Source: Crocinitomicaceae bacterium (lineage in GTDB: Bacteria > Bacteroidota > Bacteroidia > Flavobacteriales_D > Crocinitomicaceae). Taken from it: 64,000 nucleotides of DNA. Of the stretch, positions 43,557 to 52,896 are shown in pieces (position 1 is the first letter of the stretch; each line of letters opens with the position of its first letter). A model generated the notes under the pieces. The model ran no database searches. It was not told where the DNA came from and worked only from the letters and a program-made list of their open reading frames with translations. Location of the stretch: positions 1-64,000 of the forward strand of contig JALQYQ010000035.1 in the NCBI GenBank assembly GCA_023262855.1. The letters run 5' to 3'. A program made the translations under genes and the position numbers.

Positions 43557-43589
43557 AAAAAAAGGCGACTATTTCAGTCGCCTTTTTTG
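43557..43589. terminator. Bidirectional terminator between the type B protein gene and hflX
   Basis: The arms ggcgact (43564-43570) and agtcgcc (43576-43582), with A-runs and T-runs on both sides, form a perfect symmetric hairpin. It serves the plus-strand gene ending at 43538 and the minus-strand hflX ending at 43614. Confidence 0.85.
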
Positions 43590-43613
43590 TTATCAACTAG
43601 TTTGGTTGAAGCG

Positions 43614-44813
43614 TTAATATAAGAAGTTATTATATGGATAACGCACCTTAAAAATACGTTTCACTTCTTCGTAAATGGTCATTTTTAATTCTTCAATATT
43701 TTCTTTGTCCGTTGCAGAAATGAAAACACAGTTCTTGTTGTTTAGTTTGGCCATCCATGTCTTTTTCAATTCTTCCAAGGTCAATTGGTCCTCTGTTGGA
43801 GGATTCGGGTCGTTCTCATCGCGTTTCGCTGGAACGTATGCATCTATTTTATTGAAAACAAGAATCGTTGGTTTCTCCGTTTTATCCAACTCATTCAAGG
43901 TTTCGTTTACAATGTTGTATTGATCCTCAAAGGTTTCATGCGAAATATCTACAACATGCACCAATAAGTCTGCTTCACGAACCTCGTCTAAGGTTGATTT
44001 AAACGATTCTACAAGCTGATGAGGTAATTTGCGTATGAATCCAACTGTATCTGTTAATAAGAACGGTAAATTCTCAATAACGACTTTACGGACTGTAGTG
44101 TCCAAAGTGGCGAATAGCTTGTTTTCAGCAAAAACTTCAGACTTCGATAATAAATTCATCAACGTACTTTTTCCAACATTGGTGTAACCCACTAATGCAA
44201 CACGTACAAGTTGACCGCGATTACTTCGTTGAACCGCCATTTGTTTATCTATTTCCTTCAATTTTTCCTTCATCAAGGAAATGCGTTGTTGAATCACGCG
44301 TCGATCTGATTCTATTTGTGATTCACCTGGTCCTCTCAAACCAATACCACCTTTTTGACGTTCCAAGTGTGTCCACATGCGTGTCAATCGCGGAAGCATG
44401 TATTGTAATTGTGCAAGTTCAACCTGTGTCTTCGCATGAGACGTTCGCGCTCTACTTGCGAAAATATCTAGAATTAAAATGTTTCGATCGAGAATTTTAC
44501 ATTCTAATTCGCGCTCAATATTGCGCAATTGGGAAGGAGAAAGCTCATCATCAAAAATGACAAGCTCAACACCTTCTGCTTTTATATAATCTTTAATTTC
44601 TTGAAGTTTCCCTGTACCAACAAAGGTTCGAGGATTCGCCATTGGCAGCTTTTGAAGAAATTTCTTTTTAGTAATTGCTCCTGCTGTTTCAGCAAGGAAT
44701 TCTAATTCTTCCAAATATTCTATTGCCGTTTCCTCTTTTATTTCTGAAGTAATTACACCAACTAATACGCATAATTCCTCAACAGCATCAACGGTAACGT
44801 GTCCTTCTTGCAT
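43614..44813 (-). CDS. hflX: GTPase HflX
   Basis: HflX is a ribosome-associated GTPase that splits stalled or heat-damaged ribosomes. The 399-residue protein has the N-terminal HflX domain with the FVGTGKL segment (about 64-70), the glycine-rich GGIGLRGPGES signature (about 155-165), a helical linker, and a GTPase domain (G1 GYTNVGKS about 209-216, DTVGFIRKLP as G3, NKID as G4). Length and order are normal. The cytochrome c lipoprotein gene ends 2 bases from its start on the same strand, which suggests one transcript. Confidence 0.95.
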   Translation of the reverse strand: MQEGHVTVDAVEELCVLVGVITSEIKEETAIEYLEELEFLAETAGAITKKKFLQKLPMANPRTFVGTGKLQEIKDYIKAEGVELVIFDDELSPSQLRNIERELECKILDRNILILDIFASRARTSHAKTQVELAQLQYMLPRLTRMWTHLERQKGGIGLRGPGESQIESDRRVIQQRISLMKEKLKEIDKQMAVQRSNRGQLVRVALVGYTNVGKSTLMNLLSKSEVFAENKLFATLDTTVRKVVIENLPFLLTDTVGFIRKLPHQLVESFKSTLDEVREADLLVHVVDISHETFEDQYNIVNETLNELDKTEKPTILVFNKIDAYVPAKRDENDPNPPTEDQLTLEELKKTWMAKLNNKNCVFISATDKENIEELKMTIYEEVKRIFKVRYPYNNFLY

Positions 44814-44815
44814 AA

Positions 44816-45166
44816 TTATTTCCTCATTCCTTTTACGTATTCAGCAACAGCTGATACATTTTCTTTTGTCTCCAATGCACTTTTCATTGGAGGCATTCCG
44901 TTTTTCCCTTCATTGATTCGCTGAAGAACCTCGTTATCAGATAATGTTGAAACCGTCAAATCTTTTGCACCAGAAGCACCCAATTTTCCATCTTCTCCAT
45001 GACAAACTGCACAATTTTCTACATACAGTTCCTTGCCACTTGGAGGCAACTTGGCTTCCGTAGCATTTGATTTTGTTCCAGAATTACAGGAAAAAATTAA
45101 TAGACAAGAAGTTGATCCAACAAGAGTTAGAACCAAGCTCCGCCAAGCGCTGTTCTGAAAGGCCAT
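44816..45166 (-). CDS. Monohaem cytochrome c lipoprotein
   Basis: From ATG 45166 the product is 116 residues; an earlier ATG at 45208 would extend it by 14 without improving the signal. A hydrophobic segment ends in a lipobox-like FSC, then comes a class I cytochrome c domain with haem motif CAVCH and a candidate axial Met in NGMPPMKS. It is an electron carrier outside the inner membrane. The start region overlaps the preceding gene by 40 bases, and hflX begins 2 bases after its stop. Confidence 0.85.
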   Translation of the reverse strand: MAFQNSAWRSLVLTLVGSTSCLLIFSCNSGTKSNATEAKLPPSGKELYVENCAVCHGEDGKLGASGAKDLTVSTLSDNEVLQRINEGKNGMPPMKSALETKENVSAVAEYVKGMRK

Positions 45167-45579
45167 GGAATAAATGCAATAATTAATAACAAGCCGATTA
45201 CATACCAAGTAACAATCTTTTTGTGTTTATCAGCATTTTCAGTTGCTTTCTCTGCTTTCTTGCGACCAATCGTTATAACAACTATCGCTAAAAGCATTCC
45301 AATGAAATGTTCTAAACCGAAGAAACGGTGCATACCATTTGCATCTGACATCCATTCACCTTCAAAAGAAACTTTGTGTCTTGAATTGATAAAATACAAT
45401 CCCAATCCAATCAATAATTGCGTGTGAAGTGTAATCATCGCAAATAGATTTAGCATTTTATCTTTCTTCTCGTACGTTCCTTTTGATCTTGAAACAAGCG
45501 CATTAACAATTGCAGCAACTAATAAAATCAATGCAATCCAACGTAGCCCTGAATGGGCGTGTAATAAACCATTATACAT
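45127..45579 (-). CDS. Small four-helix membrane protein, cytochrome b-like
   Basis: The 150-residue protein has four predicted membrane helices. Conserved-looking histidines lie at the membrane edges (LLHAHSGLRW near residue 7-9, TLHTQLL near 52, MHRFFGLEHFIGM near 83-91), as in small haem b membrane proteins, so haem binding is possible but unproven. Similar proteins in Flavobacteriia are sometimes called cytochrome B. Its end overlaps the start of the cytochrome c lipoprotein gene by 40 bases in another frame, which supports joint expression of an electron-transfer pair. Confidence 0.7.
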   Translation of the reverse strand: MYNGLLHAHSGLRWIALILLVAAIVNALVSRSKGTYEKKDKMLNLFAMITLHTQLLIGLGLYFINSRHKVSFEGEWMSDANGMHRFFGLEHFIGMLLAIVVITIGRKKAEKATENADKHKKIVTWYVIGLLLIIAFIPWPFRTALGGAWF

Positions 45580-45682
45580 AATCTCTCAAATTTTTACCAA
45601 AAATAACTAAAAAAGAAACAAAAGACGGTTTTCATTAATCCATCCGTTTTAATTAATTTCACGTTTTTAATTCAATTTTCGA

Positions 45683-48600
45683 ATGAAGATAAGTTTATTT
45701 CTATTTTGCATCTTTTTCGGTTATGCCTTTGGACAATTAACACCTCAAAATGGTACGATTGACTCTAAAGCTACGTATTACGCCTTGAAAAATGCAACAA
45801 TTGTGGTGTCGCCAACCAAGACAATACACAATGGAACCTTGTTGATTAAAAATGACGAAATTGTTGATGCAGGATTACTCGTTTCAATTCCAGATGGGGC
45901 AATTGAAATTGACTGTAATGGTAAAACAATTTTACCAGGTTTTATTGAGTTGAACGCCTCAGTAGGTTTGCCAAATCCAGTACAGCCAAGTTTTTCTTTC
46001 AGACCACAATTGGAAAGTGCAAAGCCAGGAGCTTATTATTGGAATGACGCTGTTCATCCGGAAATTGAAGCGAATTCACTTTATTCAATCGATGCTAAAG
46101 CAAACAATGAGTTAAAAAAGTTTGGATTTTGTTCGGCCATTACTCACGTGAATGATGGAATTTTCCAAGGTTCTGGAGCATTGGTTGGACTTGGTAATGA
46201 AGCCGTTCACAACCAAATATTAACGGCAAAAGCTGCTCAATTTTTATCCTTCAATAAAGGTGTGTCCCATCAAACGTATCCATCTTCGCAAATGGGTTCT
46301 ATTGCACTTATTCGTCAAGTGTATTGCGACGCAAAATGGTATGAAACGTCTGATAAATCAACTTTAAATCTGTCACTTGATGCTTTAAATCAATCCAAGA
46401 ATTTGCCATCATTTTTCTACACAGAAGACAAATGGGAAATCTTTCGAGCTGCGAAAATTGCCAAAGAGTTTGGGTTGAACTATGCATTTTTCGGTTCTGG
46501 GAATGAATACATGGCACTCGATGAATTGAAAAAACTCGGTTCAACAATAATTTTACCATTGAATTTCCCTGCTGCTTATGATGTGAAAGATCCTTATGTC
46601 AACCGTGAAATACCTTTGAGTGATTTAAAACACTGGGAATTGGCGCCGTCGAATCCTTACTTTTTACAAGAAAATGGTATTCCATTTTGTTTTACAATGA
46701 CAGGACTGAAAAACGGTGATGAATTTTGGAAAAACATCCGAAAAGCAATGGAACGTGGATTAACAGCTGAAAAAGCACTTGAAGCATTGACTGTAAATCC
46801 GGCTAAACTTGCTTATGCGGAACAATTTCTAGGAACATTGGAAAAAGGGAAAAAAGCCTGTTTTACGGTTTACACTGAAAATCCGTTTGAAAAGGAGGCT
46901 GTTTTACTCGAATCATGGGTTCTTGGACAACAAGAAGTTCATCAAGCAATTTCATCTCATGATATTGCAGGTCGTTACAATATTGTGATTGATGGGAAAC
47001 AATATCCAATCGAAATTTCTCCAGAAGGACTCGGTTGGACAGGTAAAATTCAAGTCGTTAAGTCTGCAAATGATCCAAAGAATCCATCTAAAAAGGATAC
47101 GCTGAATCCGAAAATGTTTGTTCAACTTGTTGGGGAAGATGTAACCTTACAATTTAACATGAGTGATGAAAATTTCAATGGTAGTATTAATCTCCATGGA
47201 AAAGTTAGAACCAAGTTTGGAGTTTTTGAAGGGGATGGAACGATTCCTTCAGGTAAATGGATTCAATGGTCAGCAATTCGCAATGATAAATTAGATGCGA
47301 AAAAAGAAGCAACGAATGTATCCCTAGACACTAGTTATTCATCACATATTTGGTCGCCTAACATGGCTTATGGTTTTACCAAGGAGCCAACAACTGAAAC
47401 GATCGTATTTAGAAATGCCACAGTTTGGACCAATGAGTCACAAGGAATTTTGCACGACGCTACTGTAATTGTCAGCAATGGAAAAATTAGCTTTGTTGGA
47501 ACAGGTAACTTTATGATTCCTGCTGGAGCAAAAGTAATCGATGCGAAAGGTAAACACTTAACATCGGGCATTATCGATGAACATTCACATATTGCTATTT
47601 CCAAAGGTGTAAACGAAGGAGGTCAAGCCATTTCCGCAGAGGTGAGTATTGCCGATGTTGTGAATCCAGATGATATCAATATTTACAGGCAATTATCTGG
47701 TGGTGTAACTGCTGCTCAATTGTTGCATGGATCAGCAAATCCAATTGGTGGTCAATCAGCATTGATCAAATTAAAATGGGGTTATGAACCTGAAGCATTT
47801 TTAATTCCAAATGCACCTAAATTTATAAAGTGTGCGCTTGGGGAAAATGTGAAACAAGCCAATTGGGGAGATTTTAATACTGTCCGCTTTCCTCAAACAA
47901 GAATGGGAGTTGAACAAGTATTTTATGACGGATTTTTACGTGCAAAAGCATACGAAGAGGAATGGAAATTATACAATTCAGGAAAGAGTAGTTTAACTAC
48001 CGCACCACGTAAAGACCTTGAATTGGAAGTATTGTTGGAGATTTTGCATGGACAACGATTTATAACATGTCATTCGTATGTTCAATCTGAGATCAATATG
48101 TTGATGCACATGGCAGATTCCATGGGTTTCAAAATCAATACATTTACCCACATTCTTGAGGGCTACAAAGTAGCTGACAAGATGAAAGAACATGGAGTAG
48201 GAGCTTCAACATTTTCTGATTGGTGGGCTTATAAGTTTGAAGTGAATGATGCGATTCCATACAATGCGAAATTAATGGCCGATCAAGGGTTAATCGTTGC
48301 AATCAACTCTGATGATGCAGAAATGGGTCGTCGTCTGAATCAAGAAGCTGCAAAATCAGTGAAATATGGTGGAATGAGCGAAGAAGAAGCTTGGAAAATG
48401 GTCACTTTGAATCCTGCAAAATTATTGCATTTGGATGATCGCATGGGAAGTTTAAAAGTGGGTAAAGATGCAGATATTGTTTTGTGGACAGCAAATCCAT
48501 TGAGTATTGAAGCAAAAGTTGAAATGACACTGGTTGATGGAGAGGTATTATTTGATAGTGTTAGGGATTATCAGATGCGTTTGGAAAACCAACGTGAAAA

Positions 48601-48736
48601 GTCACGACTTGTAAGTAAAATGCTTGCTTCAAACGAAAAGGGTGAAACTACGAAACCATTCTTTAAACGTAAAAGACGCCACTTCCACTGCGATACAATT
48701 GGAGAAGAAGGATCAGAAGGAGAAAATAGCCATTAA
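45683..48736 (+). CDS. Two-part amidohydrolase-family protein, exported
   Basis: The 1017-residue protein has a signal peptide (to about residue 18) and two amidohydrolase-like halves. The N-terminal half keeps the fold signature (DCNGKTILPGFIEL, then NPAKL and LGTLEKGKKA) but lacks the metal-binding HxH. The C-terminal half has it: H634-x-H636 in GIIDEHSHIAI, then further ligand candidates in THILEG, HSYVQSE and NSDDAEMG, and ends with the NPAKLLHLDDRMGSLKVGKDADIVLW consensus. Only the second half should be catalytic, on a cyclic amide or similar bond; substrate unknown. The related protein gene follows after 8 bases. Confidence 0.88.
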   Translation: MKISLFLFCIFFGYAFGQLTPQNGTIDSKATYYALKNATIVVSPTKTIHNGTLLIKNDEIVDAGLLVSIPDGAIEIDCNGKTILPGFIELNASVGLPNPVQPSFSFRPQLESAKPGAYYWNDAVHPEIEANSLYSIDAKANNELKKFGFCSAITHVNDGIFQGSGALVGLGNEAVHNQILTAKAAQFLSFNKGVSHQTYPSSQMGSIALIRQVYCDAKWYETSDKSTLNLSLDALNQSKNLPSFFYTEDKWEIFRAAKIAKEFGLNYAFFGSGNEYMALDELKKLGSTIILPLNFPAAYDVKDPYVNREIPLSDLKHWELAPSNPYFLQENGIPFCFTMTGLKNGDEFWKNIRKAMERGLTAEKALEALTVNPAKLAYAEQFLGTLEKGKKACFTVYTENPFEKEAVLLESWVLGQQEVHQAISSHDIAGRYNIVIDGKQYPIEISPEGLGWTGKIQVVKSANDPKNPSKKDTLNPKMFVQLVGEDVTLQFNMSDENFNGSINLHGKVRTKFGVFEGDGTIPSGKWIQWSAIRNDKLDAKKEATNVSLDTSYSSHIWSPNMAYGFTKEPTTETIVFRNATVWTNESQGILHDATVIVSNGKISFVGTGNFMIPAGAKVIDAKGKHLTSGIIDEHSHIAISKGVNEGGQAISAEVSIADVVNPDDINIYRQLSGGVTAAQLLHGSANPIGGQSALIKLKWGYEPEAFLIPNAPKFIKCALGENVKQANWGDFNTVRFPQTRMGVEQVFYDGFLRAKAYEEEWKLYNSGKSSLTTAPRKDLELEVLLEILHGQRFITCHSYVQSEINMLMHMADSMGFKINTFTHILEGYKVADKMKEHGVGASTFSDWWAYKFEVNDAIPYNAKLMADQGLIVAINSDDAEMGRRLNQEAAKSVKYGGMSEEEAWKMVTLNPAKLLHLDDRMGSLKVGKDADIVLWTANPLSIEAKVEMTLVDGEVLFDSVRDYQMRLENQREKSRLVSKMLASNEKGETTKPFFKRKRRHFHCDTIGEEGSEGENSH

Positions 48737-48744
48737 TTGAGAAC

Positions 48745-50019
48745 ATGATGAAATTGAAATTAATAGTCCTTTTTAGTGTTTTGACAACCTTGAGTTTTAG
48801 TCAAAATCCTAAATCTATTTTATTACTAAATGGATATTTGCACATTGGAAATGGGGATGTCATTGAAAGTGCATTAGTTGGAATACGTGATAACAAAATT
48901 GATGTTGTATTGAATTCTTTGGCAACGAGTTATAAGAAAGAAGAATGGGATACAATAATCGATTTGGAAGGGAAACATATTTATCCCGGATTTATTGCAC
49001 CGAATTCAACGTTAGGTTTAACCGAAATAGATGCTGTTCGTGCGACAAGAGACTTCAATGAGGTTGGTGCTTTTAATCCACATGTGCGCACACAAATAGC
49101 CTACAATGTTGAATCAAAAGTAATCAGCACTGTACGCACCAATGGCGTTTTGTTTGCTCAGGCGACTCCTCGTGGAGGTGAAATTTCAGGAACATCTTCT
49201 GTCATGGCGATGGATGGATGGAATTGGGAAGATGCTACCATATTAGCAGATGATGGCATTCATGTAAATTGGCCTTCTAGTGCGGTGAATTACTCTGAAC
49301 CAGGAAAGGATTTAACAAAGAATGATGGGTACGTAGCGGCCAAAAAAGTAATTTATGACTTCTTTGAGTTGTCTAAAGTATACGCAAAAGGAGAAAACGA
49401 TAAGATCGATATTCGTTTGGAAGCTATGATTGACTGTTTTAAAGGAAATAAACGTGTTTATTTGCATGCAGATGATTTACAGCAATTAAACGACATCATT
49501 GACTTTGCAAAACACTTTGAATTGAATTTCCCAGTGATTGTTGGTGGTTATGATAGTTATTTAATTACGCGTTTGTTGAAGGATGCAAAAATTCCTGTGA
49601 TGTTGGGTAGAACACATAGCTTACCTAGAAATGAAGAAGATCCAGTTGATTTACCTTATCGCATTCCGGCGTTATTGCAAGAAGGAGGCGTTTTGTTTTG
49701 TTTGCAGAATGAAGGAGATATGGAAGCAATGAATGCTAGAAATCTTCCTTTTCAAGCTGGCACAGCTATGGCTTATGGCTTGACAGAGGAACAAGCGATT
49801 CAGTCAATATCATTGAATGCATGTAAAATAATGGGAATTGATAACGAATATGGAACCCTTGAAGTCGGGAAATCGGCAACCTTGTTTGTATCTGAAGGGA
49901 ATGCTATGGATATGCGCACAAATCAAGTTACCTTAGCTTTAATTCGCGGGCAATTTATGTCGCTGGATAATTCACAAAAAGAATTGTATTCTAAATACCA
50001 GAAAAAATACAAAAAATAG
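48745..50019 (+). CDS. Amidohydrolase-like protein lacking the HxH metal motif
   Basis: The 424-residue protein has a signal peptide (to about residue 20, LSFSQ) and the amidohydrolase frame: GKHIYPGFIAPNSTLGL at the position of the metal motif, and SLNACKIMGIDNEYGTLEVGKSATLFV at the end. Where active enzymes have HxH it has PNS, so it is probably catalytically dead or uses another chemistry. It resembles the N-terminal half of the 1017-residue neighbour more than the C-terminal half. The 8-base gap suggests cotranscription and perhaps a complex. Confidence 0.85.
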   Translation: MMKLKLIVLFSVLTTLSFSQNPKSILLLNGYLHIGNGDVIESALVGIRDNKIDVVLNSLATSYKKEEWDTIIDLEGKHIYPGFIAPNSTLGLTEIDAVRATRDFNEVGAFNPHVRTQIAYNVESKVISTVRTNGVLFAQATPRGGEISGTSSVMAMDGWNWEDATILADDGIHVNWPSSAVNYSEPGKDLTKNDGYVAAKKVIYDFFELSKVYAKGENDKIDIRLEAMIDCFKGNKRVYLHADDLQQLNDIIDFAKHFELNFPVIVGGYDSYLITRLLKDAKIPVMLGRTHSLPRNEEDPVDLPYRIPALLQEGGVLFCLQNEGDMEAMNARNLPFQAGTAMAYGLTEEQAIQSISLNACKIMGIDNEYGTLEVGKSATLFVSEGNAMDMRTNQVTLALIRGQFMSLDNSQKELYSKYQKKYKK

Positions 50020-50033
50020 GAAAACACAAGAAT

Positions 50034-50073
50034 AAAAAAAGCCATTCAGCTAAAAGTTGAATGGCTTTTTTGT
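50034..50073. terminator. Bidirectional terminator after the amidohydrolase pair
   Basis: The arms gccattca (50041-50048) and tgaatggc (50058-50065), with A-runs before and T-runs after, sit between the plus-strand stop at 50019 and the minus-strand stop at 50086. Confidence 0.85.
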
Positions 50074-50085
50074 GTTAAAGAATCT

Positions 50086-51819
50086 TTAATTTATAGAGAG
50101 TTTTTTCGTCCACTTTTGATTGCCACTCAGTAGTTGAAGAATGAAATAACCACTTGGAACGTCATTGATTTCAAGGTTCATTTTTGAACCACTTGACCAA
50201 GTCCATTCTTTGACAATTCTACCTGTTAGATCCACCAATTGCACTGTTTCAATTGCACTGTCATCACTTAACTCTACAGTTATGAACTCATCTGCTGGAT
50301 TCGGATAAATATTCCATGATATGAATGAATTTTCAGTAATTCCAAGATTGACATTAAATGGATTTGAAACATGAACACAACCAAAAGAATCAACAATTTC
50401 AACCTTATAAACTCCAGTCATCATGGCATTTATAGTATCGTTTGTTTGTCCACTGATTGCAAAATCATTCAATAACCATTGGATCGTGTAGCCATTTGGA
50501 ACATTTCCTGCAATCAAAACGCCGTTTGCGCCTAATGAAATTGTTGGCACAATGGATGGATTACAATAGACAGCTGTCATTGTATCAGAAAATGCAACAC
50601 AACCTGTTGAATTGATTGCAATAACATGATAAATTCCACTTTGTGTAACAAGATAAGATGTAGATGTTGCATTTGTAATTGGACTTCCATTGAAATACCA
50701 TTGATAAGCATAACCTAAATCAGGTGTAGAAAGTGTATGACTAGGTGTGTCGTAAGCAATTGTTGGATCGTTCGGATAGCCATAAACATGGATTGTATCT
50801 TGAGAAATAACTATTGGATTTGGATAAATAATTTGATGATTCACAGTATAATTTACGGTTGATGTACCCGCAGTACAGCCACCACAACCATTTAAACTTA
50901 AGGTTGTACTACCCATTAAATCATCCGCACCAAGAATTACTTCACCAAAACTGTCATCTGCATCATAAACTGTAATCGTATAAGTGTTAGCTGCATTCAA
51001 AACAAGACTTGTTGTCCAACTAACAGGTGGGTTTTGATCTCCAATAATGGTTGATTGATAGATTGGATTTCCATTTTCCTTAATAATGAAATAGGCATCC
51101 GCATTGTCATAAGATGGAAAGCCACCACCGTAATTACTCATTGCTGAAATTCCAACACCTGTTAATGTATATACGTCAATTGTATCTAAATTGTCCCAAG
51201 CTTTGTATTGGACAACATAATCACCAGGAGTTGTATAAACTTGTGGAACTGGATTTTCCAGTGTGGAAATATTTCCATTACCAAAATCCCACCAGTAAGC
51301 TAACTCACCTGGATTATTATTCGTGAAATCAACCGTAATTGGTGAACATCCAGAAGCGCCAACCATTGAGAAACCGTTATTGGAAACACTCACATTATTT
51401 GGTAAGATTTCCATGTAGATTTGGAATGTAAATGGATAACCACTAATAACAGTTAAATCAGCCAATACTGTAACATCAATCGTATAACTTCCTGCAAGAA
51501 GCGGTGTTCCTGAGATGTTGACACAACCTAATTGAGAAACTTGGGGATTGTAATCACAGTTCGTTGCAAAATTATTGCATTGCCATGATAGTCCAACTGG
51601 TAATGAAACCGAGTAAATGTGAAAATTGGTAAAATCATAACCCATAGTATCCAAAGGCATGAAAAAAGTAATATCGGTGCTATAGGCTTGTCCTACATAA
51701 CCTGTAGGAAGAGTGTCTGGATAAATACCCGTTTGTGTTTGTGTTGAGTCGATCGTACAAATTTGACTTTGGCCATAGAACGAAATCAATACAAGTAGTG
51801 TAGTTAATATTTTAAGCAT
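50086..51819 (-). CDS. T9SS-secreted protein with PKD domain
   Basis: The 577-residue protein has a signal peptide (to about residue 18, YGQSQ). An N-terminal cadherin/Ig-like region is followed by a PKD domain (about residues 155-225; SGCSPITVDFTNN, WWDFGNG, PGDYVVQYKAWD), a Cys-rich middle and two Ig-like repeats (YQWYFNG, IQWLLND). The C-terminal type A sorting domain starts at WNIYPNPADEFITV and ends KKLSIN. Catalytic motifs are absent; a binding or structural role at the surface is inference. Confidence 0.88.
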   Translation of the reverse strand: MLKILTTLLVLISFYGQSQICTIDSTQTQTGIYPDTLPTGYVGQAYSTDITFFMPLDTMGYDFTNFHIYSVSLPVGLSWQCNNFATNCDYNPQVSQLGCVNISGTPLLAGSYTIDVTVLADLTVISGYPFTFQIYMEILPNNVSVSNNGFSMVGASGCSPITVDFTNNNPGELAYWWDFGNGNISTLENPVPQVYTTPGDYVVQYKAWDNLDTIDVYTLTGVGISAMSNYGGGFPSYDNADAYFIIKENGNPIYQSTIIGDQNPPVSWTTSLVLNAANTYTITVYDADDSFGEVILGADDLMGSTTLSLNGCGGCTAGTSTVNYTVNHQIIYPNPIVISQDTIHVYGYPNDPTIAYDTPSHTLSTPDLGYAYQWYFNGSPITNATSTSYLVTQSGIYHVIAINSTGCVAFSDTMTAVYCNPSIVPTISLGANGVLIAGNVPNGYTIQWLLNDFAISGQTNDTINAMMTGVYKVEIVDSFGCVHVSNPFNVNLGITENSFISWNIYPNPADEFITVELSDDSAIETVQLVDLTGRIVKEWTWSSGSKMNLEINDVPSGYFILQLLSGNQKWTKKLSIN

Positions 51820-51936
51820 AGTCTTTAGTTTTACGGACTAAATGTACAATTTTATTCAATAACTTTTTATGAAAAGGACTCAGCGTTGATAATTGAGAAT
51901 AAGTTGGAAAAAACGAAAGTTTTCAATGAATTTTTC

Positions 51937-51944
51937 TAATTTTG
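51937..51944 (+). promoter_or_regulatory. Candidate promoter of the superoxide dismutase gene
   Basis: taattttg fits the Bacteroidota TAnnTTTG consensus and lies 41 bases before the ATG. A TTG at 51904-51906 is too far upstream to be a typical -33 element, so only the -7 box is proposed. Confidence 0.4.
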
Positions 51945-51985
51945 AATCATTCAAAATAACAAGTATAAATTTAAAAATTACAAAT

Positions 51986-52585
51986 ATGGCTTTCGAATTA
52001 CCAAATTTACCGTATGCGTACGATGCTTTAGAGCCGCATATTGATGCACGAACAATGGAAATCCACCATTCAAAACACCACCAAGCATATATTACAAATT
52101 TAAATGCTGCAATCGCTGGTACAGAATTAGAAGGACAATCAATCGAAGAGATTTTAAAAGTATGTAAAGACAAACCAGCTGTTCGTAATAACGGTGGAGG
52201 ATTTTGGAATCACAATTTATTCTGGGAAGTGATGGCACCAAATGCAGGTGGCGAGCCAACAGGTGAATTAGCTGAAGCAATCAACAGTGCGTTTGGATCT
52301 TTTACAGCGTTTAAAGAGGAATTTGCAAAAGCTGGAGCAACACGTTTCGGTTCAGGATGGGCATGGTTATGCGTTGAAGGAGGAAAATTAGTAGTATGTT
52401 CTACTCCAAATCAAGATAATCCATTAATGGGAGAAGGGTGTAACGGAACGCCAATTTTGGCAATGGACGTTTGGGAACATGCTTATTACTTGCATTATCA
52501 AAATCGTCGTCCTGATTATATTAATGCATTTTTCAATGTTATTAATTGGGATGTTGTGGCTGCGAAATACGCTGCTGCGAAATAA
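51986..52585 (+). CDS. sodA: Iron/manganese superoxide dismutase
   Basis: The enzyme converts superoxide to hydrogen peroxide and oxygen in the cytoplasm. From ATG 51986 the protein is 199 residues, beginning [19 protein letters not shown], as the family does; the upstream in-frame extension is not used. Metal ligands are H27, H76, D161 and H165 ([11 protein letters not shown]). The [11 protein letters not shown] segment has Gly where typical iron enzymes have AAQ, which favours the manganese or cambialistic type, but metal use cannot be settled from sequence. Monocistronic: its own promoter-like box and terminator. Confidence 0.93.
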   Translation: MAFELPNLPYAYDALEPHIDARTMEIHHSKHHQAYITNLNAAIAGTELEGQSIEEILKVCKDKPAVRNNGGGFWNHNLFWEVMAPNAGGEPTGELAEAINSAFGSFTAFKEEFAKAGATRFGSGWAWLCVEGGKLVVCSTPNQDNPLMGEGCNGTPILAMDVWEHAYYLHYQNRRPDYINAFFNVINWDVVAAKYAAAK

Positions 52586-52608
52586 GAAATCTAATTTTTT
52601 ATGATAGA

Positions 52609-52637
52609 AGCCTAGAAGAAATTCTAGGCTTTTTTAT
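52609..52637 (+). terminator. Terminator of the superoxide dismutase gene
   Basis: The arms agcctagaa (52609-52617) and ttctaggct (52622-52630) are followed by six T. The stop of the minus-strand NifU-like gene lies just beyond at 52648. Confidence 0.85.
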
Positions 52638-52647
52638 GATTAGAATA

Positions 52648-52893
52648 TTAATCTACTGCTTCAATTGATACGATTTCAGGAGCCATAATTTTAACAGCTT
52701 CTTCTAGACCTGCCTTTAATGTCATTACGCTCATCGAGCAATCACTGCAAGCGCCAAGTAGACGAACACGCGCAATGGCATCATCCGTAATTTCTACTAA
52801 TTCCATATCGCCACCATCAGCGTGCAAAAAGGGACGCAATTGTTCTATTGCCTCGTTTACTTTCCCACTAATCTCTTCTTTATTCAATTCCAT
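52648..52893 (-). CDS. NifU-type iron-sulfur scaffold domain protein
   Basis: The 81-residue protein is the C-terminal NifU domain alone: HADGGDMELV segment (about 23-32) and the CSDCSMS motif with the two cluster-binding cysteines (about 47-50), with normal spacing. It is a scaffold or carrier for Fe-S clusters in the cytoplasm. It follows the Mrp gene by 3 bases on the same strand, so the two almost surely share one message and cooperate in cluster delivery. Confidence 0.93.
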   Translation of the reverse strand: MELNKEEISGKVNEAIEQLRPFLHADGGDMELVEITDDAIARVRLLGACSDCSMSVMTLKAGLEEAVKIMAPEIVSIEAVD

Positions 52894-52896
52894 GAG

